Shown here one piece after another: positions 1-12,348 of a stretch of 64,000 nt of DNA. The notes under the pieces are model-generated. The model saw only the letters and a program-made list of their open reading frames with translations. It did no database searches and was not told the origin of the DNA. The DNA comes from Viridothelium virens (lineage: Eukaryota > Ascomycota > Dothideomycetes > Trypetheliales > Trypetheliaceae), in assembly GCA_010094025.1 (NCBI GenBank), contig ML991773.1:124001-188000 (forward strand), read 5' to 3'. The translations under genes were made by a program, and so were the position numbers. Each line of letters starts with the position of its first letter. Within the stretch, counting starts at the first letter, position 1.

Positions 1-187
1 ATCAGCCTTGCGATATGTTAGCTGACCTCATTATTACTGGGATGAGAAGCCAGGAGCTTACTCAGCTGCGAGGAATAAGAATTCGAAATTTCAGCTCATT
101 GCCTCGCACTCGAGACCTTTTCATCCTTAGAACTGTGGACGTTGCCCAAATCAAATCATATATTCAGGTACGTGGGATGCTAATATC

Positions 188-3100
188 ATGGCGGATTCTC
201 AGATCGTTACAACTGTTCTTGTGGGCCTGCCACTATTGTTGTTTTGCGCTCTCTTGCTGAAAGAGGTCGTGCTTTTGAGGGATTGGCGACGAACCATTGG
301 CAAACAGATCCTAAATACCTCGACGGCCGCACATTGGGGTATTTTGGCACCAGGACAGGGCTCGCTCGAAGCTGAGGATGGGGTTGGTAGGGTTGATAAG
401 CGTGAGACAGGGGAAGTAGGTGTTCTAGGCCGAGAAGGGCTAAGCCCGGCACCGACACCGACAATACAAACTTTGACTGCTGACCCCAGTAAAATCAATC
501 AACGTAGGATTCATTCCTCTACCTGTGTATTTCTCGTCATCCGTTCCAACGGACTACTGATCGTACTATTAGTGCTGGAAATTTTGATCACAGAGATATG
601 CATCGGCTTATCAATCCCCGATTTCTTTGGGCGGCCGGACGTGCCCAGCTTCTTCATCATCTATGCTCACGACAACGATAAATTTGGAAAAGCAGATGAC
701 AGGATAGTGCACCGTATCATTGAATACTTCAAGAAGATCGGATCGAGGACTCGCTCGGATAGAAGACCGGTCCTCGCTTCTGAACCGGTTAATTCGGCAG
801 CACGGCACAATATCCTCGCTAACCAGCTCTGCCTCCTCCCGAAGGAAATCGCTGTGAATCATGTTGATAAAGTTATCCTATGCCATTCGGAAGTGCTTCA
901 CAATTATTGCATGAATCCCGAGGCCAAAGAGTATGTCGAAGAAATCAAAAAGGTGGGACGAAGAGAGATGGCAAGGTATCAACTTGAGGGGACCCCCAGC
1001 CTAAAGTCACCAAACACGGAGCATATTCACGATGCGATTAGAACCGTTGTCACAAAGCATGTTAGAACGGAACACTTTCATCACGTTATGACTGAGATTG
1101 GCCTGGTCGCCTTGCGGATCTCACATGATAATGATCCTCTGGCCATCATCCCTGTTGATCTACATTCCACCGACACTATGCTCAACGACTTCTCATTCTT
1201 AGACCCATTTCAGCACTATGAGATCTTGGGACCGCGCTTGGCAGTAAAGTTTGACGATTCGGAGCGGACACATCGACTATTCTTCAAACTCCTAAAGCGA
1301 CTCTACCATGAAGTTCCAATATTTGTTGACTTCCTGGAAGAGGCTTACAATAATGGAATCAGAAATTTTCACAATACTTCAAAATTGACCATCACTGAGT
1401 TCACGGAGCGACTGAGGACCGAGATCTACCAGGAGTTAGTGTCATCCAGGAAAGTCCGCGACAAGGACAGAGCTTGGCCCCGCCACCTTGAACCTGAGGG
1501 AGGAGAACAGATATACGATACGTCCCTGACCGCGTGGAGCCCAATCGGCCCTGTAATGATCCCTCCCGTCCAGATTCCAACCGATCTCCTAGTACCACCA
1601 ACCGAACATCAGTACAGTACGTTTTCCTTCCTCTCTGTGGCCCCTACTATATCCTAATAAAGCAATGGCTAGATCTCATCAAAACTCTCCACTTTTACGG
1701 AATGGAAAGAAGGATTGAGCATATTCCGGCCCCATACCCTGGCACGGTGGATTGGTTATTCAATGATCCTTCATATTTGAAATGGCGAGATCAAGACGGT
1801 GGAATGCTTGGTATTCGAGGCGGTCCAGGATTCGGGAAATCGACTGCATTAAAGGCTATTCTATTGTTTGACCGAAAAAATGAGGGACAAACTCATCTCC
1901 AACTTTATTACTTCTTCTTTGGTCGAGGAACGACCCTCGAAAATACAAGGCTTGGGATGTATCGGACCTTACTGTTCCAGCTCTTGAATAGAATTCCATC
2001 TGCAGGTGAAGATTTTTGGCCATGGGCAGAGAGTATGTTGAAGGGAGGTTCCTCGGTACCGTGGTCTACTGGCATTGTTCGGGAACTTTTCATCCGAGCC
2101 CTCCTCCTTGCAGGCCGTTCGGTCCGAATCAGAATCTTCATAGATGCGCTCGATGAAGCAGTCAACGAGGAGGTCACATCCGCGGAAGAAGCTGACGAGG
2201 AGGCTAGAGCCGTGATAGCAGACCTGCGACGAATCAACAGAGTTAAACGGGGTGTTTCGAAAGGGCTTAGTATCTGCTTCGCATGCAGGTACTATCCGGC
2301 AATCGTGGTCGACAATGGTCTGGAAATCAAGCTCGAGGAGCACAATGCAGAGAGCATAGGATTGTATATCACGACGGCTCTGACCGATCATCCTATGTCT
2401 GGAGATTATTTAGGCCGGGAAGAGTTCGATTACCTGGTCGAAGCAATCAAGGAGCGATCCTCTGGTTTCTTTCTTTGGGCACACTTGGTCGTGCAATCAG
2501 TGAGAGACGCGATGGCCAATGGCGATTCATTTCAGAACCTAATGCAGCGCATCGAGACTGTACCGTTAGATCTTGAGCGTCTATACGCGTCGGTGTTCGC
2601 TAAACTCACTTTTGAATATCCCGAACATAAACCCATCATCCTGGCTCTTCTACAGTGGATCAGATTCGCGCGACGACCAATGACGCTCGAAGAATTGCGA
2701 TATGCAATGGGTTCGGATGAGTCTCTAACGAGGTTCTGGGGAAAGCAGATAGTTCCTGGAAGGCCGCAACCAATCGTTGAAGATGATATTTCTATGCTTA
2801 GGATCGTAGAGAAATTCACGGGTGGATTAACGAAGATGGTGGAGACCACTGCAATGAATGGTAATGCAAAAGCTGTCGTCCAAGTCATCCACCACACAGT
2901 CTTTGAGTACCTTTCCCGGCTAGACACTTTACCGGGATTGGTCGACTTTGACACGCACAAGAGAGGAAACTGGGTAGGGCGAAGCAATGACAGGCTAGGG
3001 CATGCATGTCACAATTTATTCACACATGCGGAGAGGAATAAGCTGAGTCCAAAGGAACTGGGAGGCCTACCATTCTACGACTATGCTATTGAATTCTGGT

Positions 3101-3351
3101 TCGTCCACGCAGCAGAGGCATCGGCCAATGGAGTTTCGCAGGGGTATATAATGGCAACACTTGGGCCTAGCGCAGGTAGAGTTGGAGAACGCCTGCTTCT
3201 CCGGTGGGCGACTGCGTACGGACGTAAGAGGCTCAGGTCACGATCTCTTGGGCCTCTGCCGTCCCTGGTTGAAATAGCTAAAGCTTTCAATATTCGCGAG
3301 GTGGTGGATGCTTCGTCTCTGCCCACTCCACCCCCCGACAGATGGTCGTGA
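188..3351 (+). CDS. STAND NTPase (NACHT/NPHP3_N type) with TIR/SEFIR-like N-terminal segment
   Basis: Two exons, 188-1616 and 1673-3351, join in frame across a 56-base GT-AG intron (about 1035 aa). The second exon opens with the fungal NPHP3_N signature: R-x2-I-x3-P-x-P-x-T-x2-WLF, then the P-loop GGPGFGKST (about aa 526-534) and a Walker B-like IFIDALDE (about aa 631-638). This is the switch ATPase core of fungal NLR-like proteins. Before it, from about aa 153, the segment PSFFIIYAHDND followed further on by VDKVILCHSEVL resembles the first strand and a later strand of TIR/SEFIR domains. These usually signal or hydrolyse NAD in NLR proteins. No ankyrin or WD repeats follow the ATPase. The first 150 residues contain two hydrophobic stretches (aa 8-30 and 112-141) and a low-complexity linker. 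They may be an artefactual extension, since the start is simply the first ATG of the frame. Role in self/non-self or immunity-like signalling is inferred from the family. Confidence 0.78.
1617..1672 (+). other. intron of the NACHT gene
   Basis: Donor GTACGT, a CTAAT branch-like motif, and acceptor CTAG. Removing it merges the TIR-like exon with the NPHP3_N exon in a single frame. Read through, the first exon would stop at 1657. Confidence 0.75.
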
Positions 3352-4263
3352 CTTGATAGGCTACTAATGATCGCAGATTTCATTCATTCGATGGGAATAC
3401 TTAGGGTTCCGCTTAGGAAACGAAGTAGCCAAATCAATTGAGAAAACTCGTTGGTGTTGGCTGACCAAAATAGATTTTCAATGTATTGTGCAGACTCTTA
3501 GGAATGATCGGCATCTTTGACAGATTCCAAACTCCAAGGTGTGTTACTAAGTATACTCATCTCGCCAGTAAGTCGGACCACTAAAAATGTTAGACTTCAG
3601 AACTGTCTTTGGGCTACTTATACATCAAGAGCTTTAAAGCAGTTCGATGCGAGATGGGAACATATCGATCTCATAGTTTTGCAGCTCTTTAGGCTCCCCA
3701 AGGCTCCGCAAACTCTCATTAGCTTGACTGACGACACCTGGTGGATTGCTTAGCTGCTTCTGGAATTGTCACAGCTTAGACAGCGTCTGCGTTGACTGCC
3801 GAGAACTGAACACAATCCTCGAAGGATCTGGGCTACCGCGGCTGGTATATAACAGGTAGTTATTTTACCCATACCTAAAAGACCAATCAAAGGAAATAAA
3901 GAAAGAAAGACAGAGAGAGGCCAGAGACTAGACAAGTGAGATGGAAAGAATTGGACGACAGGGCCTAAGCTAAATGCTAACGCCCCTAGACTATTGTGAA
4001 TGGAGATTAACACAAAACTATTATAGTATACTGCACTGGTAGCTTTCTTTCATCAGATAGGCCTTCGGTCTCTTTGGATATAGAATAAGACTGGTCAGCT
4101 CGAGCGAATTGCTCATGTGACGTGCGTCGATGACGCTGATGGTTCTCGCCGACGCCATGGAGTTGCAAATAGATAGAGACCCCTTTATTTACCACGGCCA
4201 TGAAGTTTACTATACAATGCCAGCTTCAGCTTCACCCATAATGAGGAAATGCTTCTGCGCAAC
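3352..4263. other. gene-free spacer between convergent genes
   Basis: Separates the 3' ends of the NACHT gene and the desaturase. Only short unconvincing reading frames are present. A purine-rich run (GAAAGAAAGA type) lies at about 3893-3935. Nothing else is supported. Confidence 0.5.
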
Positions 4264-5719
4264 TTATTGGACTTTTGTCAAGAGCCTGACCTGCGAGACC
4301 TCAAAGGCATCTTCGACGCCCTTCTTTTTCCCGCTCCGTTTCCTGGCACTTGGCGCCGTTGTAGAAGGTTTGAATTTTCTCGCGATGTCCTCTTCCGTAA
4401 AACGCTTGGTCTTGGTCCGTAGCATTGCCACAATCTCAAGTTGGGACATGCGCGTCTGTTCCCCAATAGGGACAAGGCACTTCGCTAAGTACTCGTAGTC
4501 CTTCTGCAACAGCTTCACCGTCATCATCAGGTAGTCGATATTATGGAAGACCAAGGCGCGGCCATTGCGGTACGCTTCTTTTTGCTGGAGGAAGTGTATG
4601 GGCTGGTCCCGCCAGTGCCGCCGAGGATTCAGATGATGAGCGGCATGATAGCCATCGTTAAAGCAGAAACGATTGCTCTGCATCGTTGGTGTTTAGTGAC
4701 CTGGAATGATGATTTGAGACTGCTACTCACGGGTACATCTATAAGAGTGATGCTCGACCTAAAATCTGAGTCTGGCTCTCTTTCGTCAACTAGAGCATGT
4801 TGGCCCCAGTTCCCAATCATTAAGCCCAAGCGGAGCTGAACGAACGGAATGAGGAAAACAAAGGTTGATGCTCTGAGGTTGGCCCGCGTCGTAACAAGGT
4901 AGATGAGCAAATAATTCACAAGCTCTGTCGTCCCGGCTTTGCAGGCAAGAACAAGTTTGCCTTTGCGCACAAAGTAGAGTGGCAATTCAAGCCAGATAAG
5001 GAACAGAAACCTTCCTACGTAGCAGAGAAAGTTGAGGAGGTCGTCTCTTTGATACCGGACGGTTGACGAAAGGTCGTCTGGGCCTGTCGAAAGTCTCCAA
5101 TCAGCAGTGATATCCTCTCCACAAAGCGACGAAGTGAAGACCTACCATTGCTTTCAACATGATGGTGCTTGACGTGATGATAATAATACGAATCCCAGGT
5201 GTGTCCCATGAGGGGCTCCAATATGTATGGAAATGTATAATCGAGCCAAGCCCACGATTTAGACAAAACTCCGTTATTGTGAATATGATTATGCATCATA
5301 AGAGTGAAGGAACCTGCACACCAGAGGGACCATATGGCATGGAGTACGCCATGAACCCAGGTGAAGTGGTAGAACAGGAGGATTGCGCTTGGCACGGAAA
5401 CCAGAAAGTATGTGATGATGTGCGTCAAAAACACGACATCAGTGGGATGTCTGACAACGCTTTTCGCCCAAGTCGTGTAGGGTTTCACGAGGTAGTCGTT
5501 GATCCATGGTGGGAGATCTTTCTCATCCCATGTCGTGAAAACAGTCGGCTGGAAGCCCGGATTCTTCTCATCGTTCAGCGCTTGCAACTGAGCAATAGCA
5601 TCTTTGTCAGTTGACGTGGAGCTATGATGGCTCAAGGGTTTCTGAACATCGTGAAAAAGGTTGCTAAGGACCACATGATCAGGTCCAGTAAGATACGGGT
5701 CGATTCTTACAGCTACCAT
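4264..5719 (-). CDS. membrane fatty acid desaturase
   Basis: Three exons on the minus strand, 5719-5146, 5083-4731 and 4677-4264, with introns of 62 and 53 bases, encode about 446 aa. The product has the three histidine clusters of membrane di-iron desaturases. HNHIHNNG and HHVKHHHVE lie in exon 1, and HAAHHLNPRRHW lies in exon 3. Hydrophobic spans before the first box and in exon 2 are consistent with an ER membrane enzyme of the FA_desaturase family. The start ATG at 5719 was chosen because the conserved protein begins near MVAVRIDPYL. The same frame stays open upstream into repeat DNA that does not look coding. The regiospecificity and substrate (acyl-lipid, sphingolipid or other) cannot be read from the sequence. 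The tail after the last box ends in a Lys/Arg-rich segment. A 34-base exact copy of part of exon 1 occurs at 12937-12970. Confidence 0.85.
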
Positions 5720-5865
5720 GACGAAAACGTGCTTGAAGATATACAAGTTCTGCGTATGAAGGTGTAGGGTACGACAAGAGCCGCGTTGTCTGTTCCCAGA
5801 TATGGGTCTCCACGGTAACCTAGCCAGCTGGATGTTGGGTCCCTCTGTCCCTAGGTAGATTTTGC

Positions 5866-5974
5866 ACCTCTGCATATGTTTCGCATAGGTCTCGCATCTT
5901 TGCATAGATCTCGTACCCCTGCATAGGTCTCGCATCTCTGCTTAGGTCTCTATGCAGGTCTCGCACCTCTGCGT
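5866..5974. repeat. degenerate short tandem repeat upstream of the desaturase
   Basis: About five imperfect copies of an 18-20 base unit of the form CTCTGCATAGGTCTCGCA lie side by side, 150-250 bases before the desaturase start codon, so within its promoter or 5' leader. Copies differ by point changes and small indels. Confidence 0.6.
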
Positions 5975-8096
5975 GTGTTAGTGGGGAGGTAGATAGGTAA
6001 GGGGGGAGGATCAACCTGAATCCATTCAAACTAGGCCTAGCGCACCTGTGTGAACCCACAAATAAAACCTTCAGACCTAGATAATTCCACAAAATCAAGA
6101 CATCAATTTCAACAGGGGGTAGGTAGGGAGAAAAGTGTCAATTTTCGACCGATGGCACCAAAGTCTTTATGAAGGCATTGAATTTTGTACTATTTATGAT
6201 TAAATTAGTATGTTAAAGCGTATATCGTACCCAGAAGTAAGTAGGGTTCTACACGCAAATACTTCGTAGTTCTGTAGGATGATTTAATAAGGTAGTAGAA
6301 AGAGTTAAGAACCTTCATATCCCAATTTTTGAGACCAAAGTGGCGACAAGTGTAGCTCAGACGGTCGGATGTAAGGACAGGGAGCTGCTAACCTAATAAG
6401 GATAGCATGTCTGGCTGAGCAGGGGCCCCTGACACATTTGCAGGGAACTCTATCATCTCATCCAACCTCCTGAGTCCACGGAGATAAGGTGGACCAGCTT
6501 TCTCCCATCGCGGCTTCAACAATGTTGTACAGCCAGTGTGCCCTTTTGCAAGTGCCATAGTGCATCCATTGCTGCGTTATGTGAGTGTCTACGTGGATGA
6601 AGACGTGACGATAAGTTCACGTACTAGCGGGTCGTACCGTATCGTACGTCATCCACAGGGAGCCCACTGTGGGAGACATCTGCATCGTTCCGGAATAAGA
6701 AACTGCCGACCACATTTTCTGGAAGTATCGGGTCCTGTGCGTAGAGTAGTAGGATCCTTGACCTTGTCTCTCACGACAGCATTGGCCACCTGCATGTACC
6801 CACCCCACGCACGCACAAACGCACCTCTTGGAATAGTTGGTCTCGAAACTCAAATTCCGTCATATAAACAGACTGCGGCGAGAGCGCCTCAGAGGCAGAG
6901 GCAGTGACAAGTCCCCTGAGTGACAACGAGTATATTTGTACAGTACTCAAGATAGAGACTTGATCCAGAAAGCCAGAATGGTGTCAACTTCAGCTTTTTG
7001 CGCTTCTCCCTATGGACCAAGAGAATATGCTGTTATGAAGTTCCTCCATGGGCAGTGTATATTTTCTCGAAGGCAAAGGTTTTCCTAACAATGCCGAAGC
7101 TGTACTTTCTCTACTATGCTAATGTACCATCTTGCTAGGGTTGAACATTGTAAGGCTTTCATGTTTTAGTGTTGTTAGCACTCGTATCGCAGGTTTGTAT
7201 TCAGGATCAGTAACCCTATTTCTCAACGAATTTCAAGCCTGTAGCCAAGTATCGTACTATGTCTTACTCACTCTAGGACGGTCGCTCATGTGGAGATACT
7301 TCTTGATAGCGGGACTTCGGTCATCCAGGCTTCCGAGAGGGCTCTTTGCGTTTTCAACATGCCTGCCCAAGCCAAAAGGTTGAAAAGTCTTCCACTTCAT
7401 GTACACACAGAATCTGCGTCCAACCCACAGAGTCTGTATTTGTTGCCAGCTTCGACCACTGCACATTAACCAGAAATGCAATCCCTCCATATCGTAGCTC
7501 CGCACTATGGCTGGAAAAAGGAATGCTGCCGCTCGTGGCTGATCCTGCTGGCTGCTCGTCTCTCCCGTCTCGGCTCTGTGGGCCATGTCTTATCTCACTG
7601 TCTGGAATGGGTCTCAAGGGTTGCTATGAATCTTCGGGCAATAGGTCTAAGAACCTAGCCGTGATAATTCGGGATGAACTCCCCATTCTATCCAATGTTC
7701 TCCTCCCTTTCATGTGTGTTGTGGTGAAGCAGTAGCTGCGGCATCTATGCTCTCCGCTCAGAAGGCCAGTACTGTCCGCTTCCTAGAAAGAACTCTCCAA
7801 AATACAGAACATCTTACCATCCACCAGCATCCGGCAACTACACAGGGTCGACCTGGCCAGACTTGAATGTAGTTCACGAGATTAGGCCAAACGGAAGACT
7901 TCATGGTAAGTTTTGGCCTCCCCCATTCGTCTACATACATGTTTCGGCCATGTTGCAGCGCTAGAATAATCATATAACCTATACTGATCCATGTGCGAGC
8001 AAGTATAGTATTCTGACTGTCCTGACTTCTGAAAGAGTCCACTACAATCAAGAGGGCTTTATCTGTCTGATTTGAAGACCACGAAAGCCCGACAGA
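5975..8096. other. gene-free spacer
   Basis: Over 2 kb between the divergent desaturase and membrane-protein genes. The part 6120-6330 looks AT-rich with runs of TA. Short frames at 6536-6907 and 7346-7735 show no recognisable domain and no intron-joined partners. Nothing coding can be supported. Confidence 0.45.
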
Positions 8097-10283
8097 ATGG
8101 ACTCTGATCCACTACCACAACGACCCTTTCGGATATTCCATGCATTTTTATTCGCTGGAACAGATGCCCTGAGCCGTACGAAGGTCGTCTGCGTCCAAAC
8201 GATACAGACCTATTTTCTTACATTGTTCGCCCTGCCTGGAATTACTTCCGCGGCCTACGTTCGTACTGATACTTCAGCTCCTGGGTCTTTGTTCACACCA
8301 GTCCCTGAATCTTCGCTCCCGCACAACCAACAACAGGACATGAACAACAGCATAGATGGCGAAACAGGAAATTTGAATATCTATTGGTGGGGCCAGCGGG
8401 GAGTGAGCATCAGATCAGGTACTGATATCGAATGTCTTGGAAACCTTAGTCTGGCCTTGATGGATCTTCACGCTCTTAATGCCGCAGAATACAGCGGTGC
8501 CGCCGGAGCTTTAGCTCTTCTCCCCGCTGCTGGCGCACTTATCGGAAGCCCTAGCAAGGAGTTCTGGATGGTTTACAAGCTAATACCATTGGCCGGCGTC
8601 CTCTCAGTGTTCCTCAGCCTTGGTGGAACGATCATTCCATCATCTGCCAGTGACTATAGCATTTCCTCTCCGTTCATGTTTGGGGGAATGATATCGTCTC
8701 AATGGGCCAATGAAAAAGAGGAGAAATTTAGAGCAGAAACAGATACGATCCAGAATCTCTTTGACCATCAGAGATTTGCTCAAAGGGTAGAGCGCAGGTC
8801 GCGAGTGACGAGTGGTGGCAACTCATACACAAAGATCTGGATTGCCCTACTAGTCCAACTCTCCATGTTATGTGTAACTCTTGTTGCTTTATGGTACGGC
8901 CAAATCGGAGGTGTGATCGCATGGTGGTGCAGAGTAAGTAGCTCAATCTCATTTTCCTTTGCCCGTCTTTGCATACTCTAACACTGTTAATCCATGTTGT
9001 GCACATGTTCGAATTTCCTGTTGTAAGGTATGCCGAGATGCTCAGTTCTTGGTCTCAACAATTGTATGAAGAAAACCTTTGTGATCAGATGTAACTTTCT
9101 TTTACTGCCTAGGATTCACGCTAGAGGGACAATTGTGATCAATGTTGATTAAACGCGGCATTTCTGCCTTAACAGTCTTGTCACTGGCTTCAGGAGATCT
9201 GCATAATAGATCAAGCCACGGGCGTTCCCGTCACCATCTCCGAAGCGGAAAATAAGGCTTCGAATTTCTTTGCTATTCCCACCTATGTTTGCTTCATCCT
9301 TTCATACATACTTCGTTGTGACGATGTTCTTCGCTTGAGACCTTGCCCTCTATTTACATGAGCAAATGAGCTTACTTCTCTTTACCCCAAAAGTCCTTTG
9401 TTGGCAGCAGTTGAGGATTACAGAAATTTGCGCAGACTTTTTTCTTTCTTTTTTTTTTTTTTTCACATCTTCCGGCACGACTAATGACCAAATATATTAG
9501 ACTCGCCTCTGGATGTACTTTTGGTATATGCTCATCATCATTACATCTGCGATGGAGAATTGGGCTTCTGTACCTTTCACCGATTCCTGGACTATGAGAG
9601 TTTCAAGGATGCCTCGCAACGTCACAGTCAGCGAAGACGCCCCAAAAGTCCGAGCTTCTTCGGATCACGATGTGCTGGACAATATAAAGGGCGGTTACAA
9701 CGTCAAAGGCAGGATCATTGCCGATCACTCCCCTTATACACAGGACCGCTGCTGCTTTTACGTCGTGGTATCAAAAGAGGGCATCACGCCTATACATGCC
9801 GCGTTCCAAATTATTGCGAAGCTGTCAAGCGTAGCTGTCTTCGCATTTGGAACAGCCCTTTTCGCTTCAGCTCAGTTCATGTCTATAACCATAGTGCTCA
9901 TGGTACTCTCACTGGTACTCTCTGCAGCATTGTTAGGCCGCTTCACTGGAATGTTTATTGCAGCAGAGATGAACCGGTTCAATCAGCCAATTATTCATGC
10001 CGTGGTCAAGACGAAGGAAGCCGCTGCTGAGCACGTTGATGCCGTGCTCCAGATTTCGCAACTCGTTATCGAGTTGGAAGGACACGTAATTGTTGGGGGC
10101 AGGGCAGTTGCACGACGAACACAATGGAAGTGTCTATCCACGTACATTGGTCTTCTTGCAAGACCATTCGATATCATGAGCCTCGCAGTGCGCCCTGAAA
10201 CTAGCAATTCCCGCACCAGTTCAATGAATTTACTCCCGGACTCACACGCCCATGGTTTGGGTGGCAATGATCGTCAAGGATAA
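8097..10283 (+). CDS. multi-spanning fungal membrane protein of unknown function
   Basis: Best model has exons 8097-8933, 9176-9286 and 9501-10283, all joined in phase 0, about 576 aa. Exon 1 starts with a hydrophobic segment, has a glycine/alanine-rich stretch (AAEYSGAAGALALLPAAGAL) and further membrane spans at about aa 160-180 and 250-275. Exon 3 holds the part I recognise from fungal hypothetical membrane proteins: CFYVVVSKEGITPIHAAFQI followed by two adjacent transmembrane segments, then a cytosolic tail with an ARPFDIMSLA motif. The proposed introns are long (242 and 214 bases) and the second donor, GTTTGC, is weak. One or more small exons may therefore be missing, and the C-terminus may continue beyond 10283. 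A 20-base T-rich tract precedes the third exon. Function is unknown; transport or sensing would be a guess. Confidence 0.55.
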
Positions 10284-10675
10284 TCAATGGAGCAAAGCTG
10301 CAATTGATTCAATTCAAAATTGTGCAGGCAGTGGGAATAAGCAGATAAAAAGGCATGTGGATGACATAGAGTATATGAAAGAGTCGACAGCGCTCATTCT
10401 AGCAGGTTTTAGGAGAGCGTTTATGAAGGCTACTACAGAGAGATACTAGGCCCATAAAGAAAGACAATTACTACGGAGAATCAGGGGTAGTTTCGTCCCT
10501 ACCACTTTGGTGTGTATAAGTTGTGGCTGCAATAGGATGGATTCTCGGAAGCATCCTTTTCTCCAAATCCGTACCGGAGTACACAATTTCGATACGCCCG
10601 AGAATAATAATAGTCAGTAAAGCTACTCTATTTCCTTTAGCGCTTGATCAAAAACCGAAACAGCATTCTCTAGTA
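10284..10675. other. spacer between convergent genes
   Basis: Lies between the 3' ends of the membrane-protein gene and the GH79 gene. A 65-codon frame (10252-10449) overlaps it and could hold a missed last exon of the former, but no splice site supports this clearly. Confidence 0.4.
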
Positions 10676-12348
10676 CTAATTCGCATTCGAAATCATCACC
10701 GCCTCACTCGCCTTGACAACAACCTTCACCTTTCCATCCTTCACCGCAATCCTCTCGACCCCATCACCCTTTTTTTGCTCTCCCTTCCCGTTATTCGCAA
10801 ACGTATACGTCACTCCCGCATAACTGATATCCTCCTCCTTGTCATCCTGCGCTCCCGTCGTGCTCTCTAACTTCCTGACCTCCATCTTCTGGGCACCCTC
10901 CGGAGCTGAAAACTCCACCGTGACATTCGGCCTACGCGCACTCCCCGTCGAATTGTTCCACTCCTCCAAATTCACCACCGCAACCCTCAAAAGCTCTCCC
11001 TCGCCGCTCCACGCCGCATACGCACTCAACCTCTCCCCCATCCCATGTCCAACATCAACTTCCTTGACCTTCACACCCTTCTCCTTCCCCACAAAGTCCG
11101 CCGCGAAAATCAACCCGTAATACTTCGGATCGACCCTGGCCTCCTTTCCCCTCGCCTCGCTCGGTTGCCACAACGACAACTCCCCACCGAGAATCTGCTG
11201 GTAATTGATCCGCCGGATCCCGATATTCATCCCGTGCAACAGCATATCTGATAACCACAACGCTGCGCTGAATACTCCTGAGATATCTCCTGCATCCTTT
11301 GGGAGGTCGATAGCGGGGCCGACTTCCGCAAGATCGAGGGGTATGGGAGGGTCCTGCTTATTGAGGAACTCCACGGCAGAGGAGAAGTTTGACATGCGTT
11401 CTTTCGTGAACGTGTGGTTGAGAAGAAGAGACGAGAGATTCCCGGATTGCTCGTGCAAGGCTTGGTAGTAGTGTAGCGAGACAGTTGAGATTCTGGATTT
11501 GTAGGTGGAGAGATTGCCGGATGTGAAGGCTTGGGGGACGGTCCATGGGCCGCCGGGGGGAGGGGAGTTTCCGGATGCTTCGGCGGAGTAGGTGCACGCG
11601 TCCCAGATTTTAGCGTCGGGGGGAAGACCGAGGGCACTGGAGATAGTGGATGTCCAGTTTGCCCATTCGGTTACGTAGGTGGAGGGATCCCAGGATTTGC
11701 GAATTTTTGAAGAGTAGTGGTCGACTTCGTTGCCGAGCTGTGGGGCTGTTATTGAATTGAATGGAAAAGGGAACGGGGGAGAGTACTTCAAATGCTGCAA
11801 TTCGATCGGCTCCGATGGCTTTGTAGCCTGCTTTCGTCCATTCGATGGAGTTATTCTTGTTGTTGTGGAAAAACGGAATGTCGAATATGTACTTCGCAAA
11901 AGGAATGGCGTGGAAAGCTGAAAAGAATTTGGGCCCGAACGCTACACCTTTGGGAATGGGTGCGCCTACTTGGCCCTTTGGATAGTGGATGAAATTTTTC
12001 AGCGACGAATTATAGTGCGACTGATCGCTGTACGCTGTGGATTAGTTCGATCGTCGTGGAAAGTCTGTCGCAGGAGACTCACAGAGAAGTACCACCAACC
12101 CTGATAACTGTTGAGCCATTTGTGCGATTCACAACGTTCGAAAGTAGATTGAGAGAGAACTCCGTAGCAGAAGAGGTATTACCAAAGTAGGAATAGAACG
12201 AGGCTTCTTCAAAAGCGAATGCTGGAAATGTTGGATCGACGACAGCTGCCTCGATCGGTGCAGTGTTGTTGATAGGTAATGAAATAGTAGATTCTTGCGC
12301 GGAAGCTAGTGAGAGAAAGATAGACGAGAGGAAATGTGCTTTGCGCAT
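10676..12348 (-). CDS. secreted glycoside hydrolase family 79 (beta-glucuronidase/heparanase-like)
   Basis: Three exons, 12348-12083, 12027-11787 and 11737-10676, with introns of 55 and 49 bases, give about 522 aa. The start MRKAHFLSSIFLSLASAQ is a classic signal peptide; an in-frame ATG 16 codons earlier is less likely. Early in the protein is VIRVGGTSLDQ, and the second splice creates AAFELGNEVDHY, matching the GNE acid/base motif of clan GH-A enzymes (Glu at about aa 173). The likely nucleophile is Glu of LAEVGP (about aa 307), where most relatives have GETN. The downstream GVFSAALWLSDMLLHGMNIG and the beta-rich C-terminal third fit GH79 with its C-terminal domain. Many N-glycosylation sequons agree with secretion. 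The enzyme probably removes glucuronic acid from plant or fungal polysaccharides or proteoglycans. Exact substrate is unknown. Confidence 0.88.

Noticed and set aside
6344-6440. tRNA-like stretch with an A-box-like TAGCTCAGACGG
   Set aside because: No B box (GGTTCGA type) and no matching acceptor stem could be found at the right distance.
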